A stretch of 8,615 nucleotides of DNA, taken from assembly GCA_002482685.1 (NCBI GenBank), contig DLGL01000036.1:1-8615 (forward strand). Direction: 5' to 3'. Below, piece by piece: positions 1 to 5,367 of this stretch; positions within the stretch are counted from its first letter, which is position 1, and each line of letters opens with the position of its first letter. The notes below the pieces were generated by a model that saw only the letters and a list, made by a program, of their open reading frames with translations, had not been told where the DNA came from and did not search any database. Both the position numbers and the translations under genes were made by a program. This DNA comes from Bacteriovoracaceae bacterium UBA7695 (GTDB lineage: Bacteria; Bdellovibrionota; Bacteriovoracia; Bacteriovoracales; Bacteriovoracaceae).

Positions 1-396
1 CACTGCACCACGGCTCATCTTATTTGAAATCATGAGTGGCTCATCACCGTAATCAAAAGGGTTAAGACGAAATTTCTGCCCTGATTTTAGAAGACCTGAT
101 GAGTGCTCAAGCTGACCCTTGTATCCACGAGTTAAAACAACAGGTGTGAGACCATGAGAGATCATCCACTCAGCAAGCCAGATAATCGTAGGGGTTTTTC
201 CGGTTCCACCAAAAGATAAATTTCCAACAGAAATAACCGGGACCTTGAAAGTTGTTTTTTTAAATACACCGTACTCAAAAAAAGATCGGCGTATTCTGTA
301 AACCCACTCCCAGGCAAAACTTAACGGAGAAAAAGCCGTTATTTTTATAACCGATTTGAAACGTAATTTATTTTTTATTTGATCAACATCACTCAT
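1..396 (-). CDS. lpxK: LpxK, tetraacyldisaccharide 4'-kinase (partial, N-terminal 132 residues)
   Basis: This is the start of lpxK; the rest lies beyond base 1. LpxK is an inner-membrane-associated kinase that uses ATP to phosphorylate the 4' position of the disaccharide-1-phosphate lipid A precursor. The visible 132 codons are open. They begin MSDVDQIKNK, followed by an N-terminal stretch with SPLSFAWEWVYRIRR, where the family has its membrane-associated helix. Next comes VPVISVGNLSFGGTGKTP (about residues 60-77), the LpxK-type P-loop, then PVVLTRGY (about 93-100) and DYGDEP (about 123-128), both typical LpxK motifs. Family members are usually about 320-350 residues, so roughly 60% is missing. 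The ATG at 396-394 overlaps the lpxB stop codon region by 8 nt, which suggests translational coupling. Identity is firm from the combination of GGTGKTP, LTRGY and GDEP plus position after lpxB. Integrity of the C-terminal part cannot be judged. Confidence 0.95.
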   Translation of the reverse strand, partial: MSDVDQIKNKLRFKSVIKITAFSPLSFAWEWVYRIRRSFFEYGVFKKTTFKVPVISVGNLSFGGTGKTPTIIWLAEWMISHGLTPVVLTRGYKGQLEHSSGLLKSGQKFRLNPFDYGDEPLMISNKMSRGAV

Positions 397-1510
397 GAAG
401 AACCTGTGCCATATATTTAGGGACTGAAAAATCTTCACCGGAGAGAAGATCTTTAGTGCCCTGCAGTTTCGCCTTGAGTTTATTATAAGCGTTTTCGCTA
501 TCTAACCAAGAACTGATTACTTGAGTAAGTTGCGAAGAGTTGACCTGGTCTTGAACGAATTCAGGGAAAACCCGTTCCCCATGGATGATATTGGTCAGGG
601 AGATGGGACCTTTGTACTTTATAAAATTATAGTAAACAAATTCATTTAAAAGCGAGGCCTGGTAACATACCACCGTAGGTAATTCAAATAGGCCCGTACT
701 TAGAGTTACAGTTCCGCTTGCCGCTAGGCTAAAATGGCAGTTCCTCATCGCCTGAGTGAGCTCAGTGGAATCGTACCAGACATCAATGTCATCTTTAAAA
801 TATTCATAGATATCATTCTGAATATGGGAAACCTTAACAAGATGAATTTCGAGTTTGTAGCGTTTTTTAAGCTCGATGGCCGTCTGAATAAATATAGGTA
901 AAAGCGAATGGATCTCAAACCTCCGGCTGCCGGGAAGAAGAAGGAGTTTTACCTTATCTTCCCAGGATCCATAGGGTTTCTTAGGAATATCCTGCAGTTG
1001 ATCTTTGTAGGTAAGCATCAATGGATGAGGAACTCCCCTCACCTGTTTGACACCTCTGTCGAGAAACCAGCTTTTTTCAAAAGGTAAAATAGTGAATAGT
1101 GTGTGCACCGTTTCGGAGAGAACCTGGGCCCGGTGGGCCTTCCAGGCCCAGGCCTGAGGTGCTACATAATAAAGAACTTTTACTCCGCGCTTTTTTAAGC
1201 GCTTTGCAAGTCTCATATTGAAACCTTGAAAATCGACTAAGATGGCAACCTTAGTTCCACGCTTAATAACTTCATTTTCAATTCTCGAAAGGGCGTTAAA
1301 ATAAAAAGGAATTTTTCCAATAACCTCAGAGAAGCCCATGCTGGAAAAATCTTTCAAATGATAGAGGAGCTCGACACCGTGGGAAGCAAGCTCTTCGCCC
1401 CCTACACCATAAAATTGGGCATCAGGAACAAGCTCCTTTAATTCAGGAAAGAAGCTCATGGCATGTTCTTCACCGGACTTTTCACCGGCAATGATCAGAC
1501 AGCTAGCCAA
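389..1510 (-). CDS. lpxB: LpxB, lipid-A-disaccharide synthase
   Basis: LpxB (glycosyltransferase family 19) joins UDP-2,3-diacylglucosamine and 2,3-diacylglucosamine-1-phosphate into the beta-1,6 disaccharide of lipid A at the cytoplasmic membrane face. With the start chosen here the protein has 373 residues (E. coli LpxB is 382). Visible motifs: IIAGEKSGEEHA near residues 6-17 (family form AGExSGD), GVGG near 35-38, MGFSEVIGKIP near 58-68, DFQGFN near 93-98 (family form DxPxFN), YVAPQAWAWK near 115-124, PGSRR near 193-197, and ASGTVTL near 264-270. The frame stays open up to a TTG at 1561, but LpxB proteins normally begin only a few residues before the AGE motif. The TTG at 1510 gives MASCLIIAGE, overlaps the upstream oxidoreductase by 8 nt, and is the likeliest start. 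GTG at 1531 and TTG at 1561 remain possible. No strong Shine-Dalgarno precedes 1510 (AGGTGAG lies about 16 nt upstream), so coupled translation is likely. Identity is firm; the start is less sure. Confidence 0.93.
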   Translation of the reverse strand: MASCLIIAGEKSGEEHAMSFFPELKELVPDAQFYGVGGEELASHGVELLYHLKDFSSMGFSEVIGKIPFYFNALSRIENEVIKRGTKVAILVDFQGFNMRLAKRLKKRGVKVLYYVAPQAWAWKAHRAQVLSETVHTLFTILPFEKSWFLDRGVKQVRGVPHPLMLTYKDQLQDIPKKPYGSWEDKVKLLLLPGSRRFEIHSLLPIFIQTAIELKKRYKLEIHLVKVSHIQNDIYEYFKDDIDVWYDSTELTQAMRNCHFSLAASGTVTLSTGLFELPTVVCYQASLLNEFVYYNFIKYKGPISLTNIIHGERVFPEFVQDQVNSSQLTQVISSWLDSENAYNKLKAKLQGTKDLLSGEDFSVPKYMAQVLHE

Positions 1511-2465
1511 GATTAACCGACACAGTCTCACCTGTTGCGAGAGATTTGAGAGCCGAATCAACTAAATGAACAGCGTTCAGTCCGTCCTTCAATCCGATGA
1601 TGGCAGGTTTCGCGTTCTGGATGCTGTGATAAAAACTTTGGTGTTCAAGCAGAAGATGGTCTCGTTTTGTGTAAGCTTCTTCTTTGACAAATGTACCATC
1701 TGGATAGGTTGAGTTCGTGGCTTCAAAGATTTTATTCGTGAATAGATCAATTGTCGTCATGCCGTGCTTTGAAATAACTTCAAGATCACGCATCTCTTTA
1801 ACAGAATTTCTCCCAATTACAATATCGGCCTGGCAATTGTTTTCCATTTCTAAATGAATCGTGGCGTGATCCCAATTATTTGTTCTGATTTTATAGCCAT
1901 GAGCACTTATTTTTGTAGGTCTTTGTTTAAAAAGATAAAGAATTAAATCCAGATCATGGATGGCCAGATCCTGTACCACATCTACATCTGTCGCTCTTCC
2001 TTTAAAAGAAGCAGATCGATTGATGCGGATTGAATATGGTGGAGTTAGAGTTTGAAATTTTTCTTTTAGTTTGTCCCAAGCTTCATGAAATCTCTCGGAA
2101 TGACCCACTTGGAGGACAACATTTTTACTTGATGCAATTTCTTTAAGCTTTTTGGCCTCTTCATCGTTTGAACAAAGGGGCTTCTCGCAGAATACATGCT
2201 TATTGTTTTGAAGTAAGTAGCTCACGAGTTCAAAATGGGTCGAAGTTGGAGTGACAACGAAAGCCGCATCAATCTCATTAATAATTTCTTTTATATCATC
2301 AACTATCTTCACGTGAGGATGACCTGCTCTCGCCGCTTCCTGACCTGCAGGAAACTTCTCAACGATAGCAACAAAATCTGCCACATCCTTATGGGCATCC
2401 ACTTTTTGGCAATGCCATTTCCCGAGGTGACCGTAACCTAAAACTGCAACTCTGACTTTATTCAT
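1503..2465 (-). CDS. Gfo/Idh/MocA-family NAD(P)-dependent sugar oxidoreductase, GnnA-like candidate
   Basis: A 320-residue oxidoreductase of the Gfo/Idh/MocA family, which oxidises or reduces sugars (often nucleotide sugars) with NAD(P). The N-terminus has the Rossmann dinucleotide loop GYGHLG (residues 10-15). The family EKP motif is at 94-96 (FCEKPL; the lysine is the usual catalytic residue). VGHSERF (120-126) and DLAIHDLDL (166-174) fit the substrate-side motifs that often carry the catalytic His/Asp. No signal peptide is seen, so it is cytoplasmic. It starts 2 nt after the lpxA stop with AGGA upstream, and its end overlaps lpxB. This position suggests a role in lipid A synthesis. The best-known precedent is GnnA of Acidithiobacillus ferrooxidans, encoded between lpxA and lpxB, which oxidises the 3-OH of UDP-GlcNAc before GnnB adds an amino group. 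No GnnB is visible here, so the substrate is inferred and no gene symbol is given. Family assignment is firm; function is tentative. Confidence 0.88.
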   Translation of the reverse strand: MNKVRVAVLGYGHLGKWHCQKVDAHKDVADFVAIVEKFPAGQEAARAGHPHVKIVDDIKEIINEIDAAFVVTPTSTHFELVSYLLQNNKHVFCEKPLCSNDEEAKKLKEIASSKNVVLQVGHSERFHEAWDKLKEKFQTLTPPYSIRINRSASFKGRATDVDVVQDLAIHDLDLILYLFKQRPTKISAHGYKIRTNNWDHATIHLEMENNCQADIVIGRNSVKEMRDLEVISKHGMTTIDLFTNKIFEATNSTYPDGTFVKEEAYTKRDHLLLEHQSFYHSIQNAKPAIIGLKDGLNAVHLVDSALKSLATGETVSVNLG

Positions 2466-2467
2466 AT

Positions 2468-3271
2468 TTATCCTGCCATGAACGGCGCTATTCCGATTTC
2501 TGATTTTTTAATAAAGGCTGCGATTTCCTGAATAACAACATTATTTTTATATTCATCCATCAATTCAGGATGAGACACAAAAGCACGTGGAGCAAGAGCG
2601 GAGGCTTCCATAGTACGGTAAAAGTCCACCACTTCCGATACAACTTCTTTTGCATGGCCCTGGCGCTTAAGCCCAATGATGTTGATTCCTTTAAGTTTCA
2701 CCCGGTTTCCATAAGCAGTACAGAACTGAGGTATGTCACGATCAATTCCAGATCCGCCACCGATGTAGGCGCCACGGCCAAGAGTTACAAATTGAGAAAT
2801 CCCGGTATTACCACCTACGATAACTCTGTCTCCGATATTTACATGCCCTGCAAGCATAACATTATTGGCAAAAGTTAAGTTATTCCCAAGTGTGCAGTCA
2901 TGAGCGATGTGACAGTAGGCCATGAAAAGAGAATTGGAACCGACAATAGTTTTCAAATCCTGCTTTAAAGTTCCACGGTGAATTGAAACGTATTCACGAA
3001 AAGTATTATTATCTCCAATGATAGTTTCTGTGGGCTCATTTTTATACGAGTTATCCTGCGGAGGAGCGCCAATTGACCCAAATTGAAAGAACTTATTATT
3101 TTTACCAATAGTCGTATGACCATCAACCACAACATTGGAATGAAATACACAATCATCTCCAACTGTAACGTTGGCACCAATCACACAGAATGGACCGATC
3201 TGAACATTGTTTCCAATTTTAGCCTCTGGATGAATGAAGGCCATAGGATGCGCTTCGTAATTTTTAGACAT
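2468..3271 (-). CDS. lpxA: LpxA, acyl-ACP:UDP-GlcNAc O-acyltransferase
   Basis: LpxA catalyses the first lipid A step, moving a 3-hydroxyacyl chain from ACP to the 3-position (O, or N if the sugar is aminated) of UDP-GlcNAc. At 267 residues it is close to the usual 255-265. A left-handed beta-helix of hexapeptide repeats fills about residues 12-190 (IGNNVQ, IGPFCV, VGDDCV, IGDRVI). The LpxA signatures are QDNSYKNEPT (72-81), FREYVSIHRGT (91-101), HIAHDC (121-126) with the catalytic His at 124 (E. coli His125), LAGHV (140-144), and GINIIGLKRQG (195-205). A helical C-terminal domain follows, ending GIAPFMAG. Gly172 aligns with E. coli Gly173, the acyl-chain ruler residue, while Ser159 replaces E. 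coli His160. The ATG at 3271 lies 10 nt after the fabZ stop with a weak GCGAG upstream. A second in-frame Met at residue 10 would match the shorter N-terminus of many homologues. Confidence 0.97.
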   Translation of the reverse strand: MSKNYEAHPMAFIHPEAKIGNNVQIGPFCVIGANVTVGDDCVFHSNVVVDGHTTIGKNNKFFQFGSIGAPPQDNSYKNEPTETIIGDNNTFREYVSIHRGTLKQDLKTIVGSNSLFMAYCHIAHDCTLGNNLTFANNVMLAGHVNIGDRVIVGGNTGISQFVTLGRGAYIGGGSGIDRDIPQFCTAYGNRVKLKGINIIGLKRQGHAKEVVSEVVDFYRTMEASALAPRAFVSHPELMDEYKNNVVIQEIAAFIKKSEIGIAPFMAG

Positions 3272-3281
3272 ATTTTCTCGC

Positions 3282-3773
3282 TTAGTTATTAAATTTTAAA
3301 GAGGCCATCACACTTGTTTGTGAAATGAGATCACCATTAGAATAGATTGAACAATCGTACATTTGGATCGGTCCCCTTACCTTTGTCAAAGTTGCGTGAA
3401 CTTCAAGATCCATGGGAGGAACCACAGGTTTTCTAAAGCGCGCAGAATCGATACCGAGAAGGGCAACTTCAATTTTACTATCGGATTTTGGTTTACAGTA
3501 AAGGGCCAGAAAAGAAGCAGCTTGCGCCATCATTTCAACCTGAACCACGCCTGGCAGGATTGGGTCGCCAGGGAAATGGCCTTCCAAAACTTTTACCGAC
3601 TGATCCACTCTAAAAGTACAAATGGCCGTTCCACCAACTAACTGAGTTGGAGTGTAGGGTCCACCATCAGCGCTCAGACCATTAACGAGCTTGATTTCTT
3701 TGACTCCGTCTATAAAGAGAAAAGGATCCCGGTGGGGTAAGAAATCCATCACCTGTTTTTTATCAAGTAACAT
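3282..3773 (-). CDS. fabZ: FabZ, 3-hydroxyacyl-ACP dehydratase
   Basis: FabZ is a cytosolic hot-dog-fold dehydratase that removes water from 3-hydroxyacyl-ACP to give trans-2-enoyl-ACP in type II fatty acid synthesis. It competes with LpxA and LpxD for the same 3-hydroxyacyl-ACP pool, which explains its place between them. Visible features: FLPHRDPFLFID (11-22), the catalytic loop EGHFPGDPILPGV (64-76) with His66, and the central helix EMMAQAASF (80-88) with catalytic Glu80. ARFRKPVVPPMDL (111-123) matches the family's ARFRxPVxPGD. Length is 163 residues against about 140-155 for most FabZ. The extra residues sit at about 32-48 (GLSADGGPYTPTQLVGG), between the first strand region and the catalytic loop. 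The start has a clear Shine-Dalgarno that contains the lpxD stop (TAAGGGG, 7 nt before ATG). Identity is firm. Confidence 0.95.
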   Translation of the reverse strand: MLLDKKQVMDFLPHRDPFLFIDGVKEIKLVNGLSADGGPYTPTQLVGGTAICTFRVDQSVKVLEGHFPGDPILPGVVQVEMMAQAASFLALYCKPKSDSKIEVALLGIDSARFRKPVVPPMDLEVHATLTKVRGPIQMYDCSIYSNGDLISQTSVMASLKFNN

Positions 3774-3780
3774 CTATAGG

Positions 3781-3787
3781 CCCCTTA
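3781..3787 (-). promoter_or_regulatory. fabZ Shine-Dalgarno containing the lpxD stop codon
   Basis: On the minus strand TAAGGGG combines the lpxD TAA stop with AAGGGG, 7 nt before the fabZ ATG. A terminating ribosome would sit on the fabZ binding site, which suggests reinitiation or coupled translation. Confidence 0.65.
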
Positions 3788-4822
3788 GTTATCTTTTAAA
3801 GACATTTTACGAACATAAGCGAAGCCTTTCATCCACTCTTTGAGATCTCTAGCAGGGTGACCACCAAGTTTTGAGCCAGCAGGCCAGATAGCACTCTCAT
3901 TAACCATAGCTCCACCCGCAACCTGAGTTCCCATCCCTATATGAGAATCCGGCCCGATCGCTGCGCGACCACCAAGAACCACGTAGTCTTCAAGAACCGC
4001 GCTGCCCGCAATTCCCGCCTGCCCGCAAAGGACACAGCCGCGACCTAATTTTACGTTATGAGCAACTTGCACCAGATTATCAATACGGCATCCAGAACCT
4101 ATGATGGTTGGAGAGAAAGTCCCTGCATCGACTGAAGAGTTGGTACCAATCTCCACATCATTATGAATAATCACTCCGCCCATGTGCCAGATTTTTTTAT
4201 GCTCGCCTTGATGAAAAGTGTAACCAAAGCCGTCCCCACCAATAACGACTCCAGAGTGAAATCTGCAGTTTTTACCGATTGTGGTAAAGGGATAGATCGT
4301 GACATTAGGATAAATTTTTGAGTTATCCCCAATAGAGACATGAGGAAGAATGACAGAACCGGAAAGGATCTCTACGTTAGCACCAATAATGACATGCTCA
4401 CCGATAAATACATTCTGTGAAATGCGTGCGGTGGGATCAATTTGGGTGGTGCCCATCTGTCGACCATCCACCTGGGTATTCATGTCTTTCATCTTTAGAT
4501 CATAAAACGGTTTTGAAAGAATCGTTAAACTAAGGGGTACGTTAGGAGAAGTGACAATCCAGTCCAGATTATCAACTTTAGTCTTAAACTCTGCACTCAT
4601 CAGAGAGTAGAACTTCTCATCGATTACGACTCCGAGCTTTAAACTCCTTGCAGTCTCGACGAGAGGTAGAAATTTATCCAGGAATTTGGCGTTTTTAATG
4701 AAGATAAAGCTGTTGGGAAGAAGCCCATCTAAAGCAGAAATGGCCAGAATTTCTTCTGGCCACTCGGGATTTTTAACAATTTTTAAAGTTGAATCGAACT
4801 TTAAGAGATCGTTTATTTTCAT
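3785..4822 (-). CDS. lpxD: LpxD, UDP-3-O-acylglucosamine N-acyltransferase
   Basis: LpxD performs the third lipid A step, N-acylating the 2-amino group of UDP-3-O-acyl-glucosamine from 3-hydroxyacyl-ACP. It has 345 residues, as usual (E. coli 341). An N-terminal uridine-binding domain covers about 1-110. A left-handed beta-helix of hexapeptide repeats follows, about 126-320 (IDPTARISQNVFIGEHVIIG and later turns). GGDGFGYTF (195-203) is a strong LpxD signature. The catalytic histidine is His255 in QVAHNV (252-257; E. coli His239). A short C-terminal helical tail (EWMKGFAYVRKM) follows PARDLKEW. The normally conserved IDRG segment before the catalytic loop reads VDAG (231-234), so the Arg is replaced. 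The ATG directly abuts the skp stop codon (TAAATG, zero spacing), with GGA just upstream, so translation is probably coupled. Identity is firm. Confidence 0.97.
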   Translation of the reverse strand: MKINDLLKFDSTLKIVKNPEWPEEILAISALDGLLPNSFIFIKNAKFLDKFLPLVETARSLKLGVVIDEKFYSLMSAEFKTKVDNLDWIVTSPNVPLSLTILSKPFYDLKMKDMNTQVDGRQMGTTQIDPTARISQNVFIGEHVIIGANVEILSGSVILPHVSIGDNSKIYPNVTIYPFTTIGKNCRFHSGVVIGGDGFGYTFHQGEHKKIWHMGGVIIHNDVEIGTNSSVDAGTFSPTIIGSGCRIDNLVQVAHNVKLGRGCVLCGQAGIAGSAVLEDYVVLGGRAAIGPDSHIGMGTQVAGGAMVNESAIWPAGSKLGGHPARDLKEWMKGFAYVRKMSLKDN

Positions 4823-5332
4823 TTATTTTCCAGGATGTTTTTTATCGTAGGCTTTGATCACTTCTTCAGTAAGATCTTTTTTAGCTTCAGCGTAGATGAT
4901 CGGAGCAGCAGAAAGCTCAAACGTCATTGCAACAGCATTGGCCTTAGAAACTTCATCGATGATTGGGCGAAGTTTTTCAAGAATTGGTTTTTTGAAATCT
5001 TGTTCCATTTTCTGGATTTCTTTCTGAAACTCCATCGTTTTAGATTGAAGCTTCATCATCTGCTCCTGGATCTCGCGCTCTTTATTCATACGAGCTGCTT
5101 CGGCCAGAACCATTGATTGCTTTTTATAATCATCCTGGGCTTTTTTGATTTTATCTTCATCTTTTTTAAGAAGGACTTTCTTATCATTGAAGGCTTTTTC
5201 AAGTTTTGTTTGAACGCCCTTACCTTCTTTAATGGTTGTGATGATTTTTTGAATATCAACCAAGCCAACCAAGACGCTAGCTTGAGCAGAAACACAAAGT
5301 GAAAGGATCAAAGCTGCAAATAATGTCTTCAT
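4823..5332 (-). CDS. skp: Skp/OmpH-family periplasmic chaperone
   Basis: A 169-residue Skp (OmpH) protein, a periplasmic holdase that keeps unfolded outer-membrane proteins soluble on the way to BamA; members act as jellyfish-shaped trimers. The N-terminus is a Sec signal peptide with cleavage predicted after Ala18 (AQA before SVLVG). The mature protein begins VGLVDIQKII, the typical Skp first strand (VdxqkV). Residues about 35-125 are rich in Lys, Glu and Gln with heptad character (for example KEREIQEQMMKLQSK), matching the helical tentacles. The end returns to a strand/helix body (AVAMTFELSAAPIIYAE, then LTEEVIKAYDKK), also family-like. It sits directly after bamA and before lpxD, as in many Proteobacteria. 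A strong Shine-Dalgarno (AAGGAG, 5 nt before the ATG) supports this start. The sequence is divergent as Skp proteins usually are, but fold and position agree. Confidence 0.93.
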   Translation of the reverse strand: MKTLFAALILSLCVSAQASVLVGLVDIQKIITTIKEGKGVQTKLEKAFNDKKVLLKKDEDKIKKAQDDYKKQSMVLAEAARMNKEREIQEQMMKLQSKTMEFQKEIQKMEQDFKKPILEKLRPIIDEVSKANAVAMTFELSAAPIIYAEAKKDLTEEVIKAYDKKHPGK

Positions 5333-5367
5333 ATATACTCCTTAAAGTATCAACACTTTATCACTGA
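5333..5367 (-). promoter_or_regulatory. skp leader: strong Shine-Dalgarno abutted by a small hairpin
   Basis: This 35-bp gap separates the bamA stop from the skp start. On the minus strand it holds AAGGAG 5 nt before the ATG, a near-consensus ribosome binding site and the best in the window. Directly upstream, TAAAGT and ACTTTA (plus positions 5343-5348 and 5355-5360) can pair as a 6-bp stem with a 6-nt loop, the stem ending where AGGAG begins. The stem is AU-rich and weak, so a structural role is uncertain. No U-run follows, so it is not a convincing terminator. Confidence 0.5.

Noticed and set aside
2570..2878. Plus-strand open frame of about 100 codons opposite lpxA
   Set aside because: It is antisense to a strongly conserved gene, with no recognisable motifs and no ribosome binding site evidence.
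5086..5295. Minus-strand 69-codon frame inside skp
   Set aside because: It is out of frame with the intact skp gene and Lys-rich from base composition.
4835..5302. Plus-strand Phe/Leu-rich open frames opposite skp that look like membrane proteins
   Set aside because: They mirror the Lys/Glu-rich coiled-coil codons of skp (AAG/GAA reversed gives CTT/TTC).
5285..5332. A lipobox in the Skp signal peptide (Cys13 in LSLCV)
   Set aside because: The residue before Cys is Leu rather than Gly/Ala/Ser; the AQA cleavage site at 16-18 fits signal peptidase I better.
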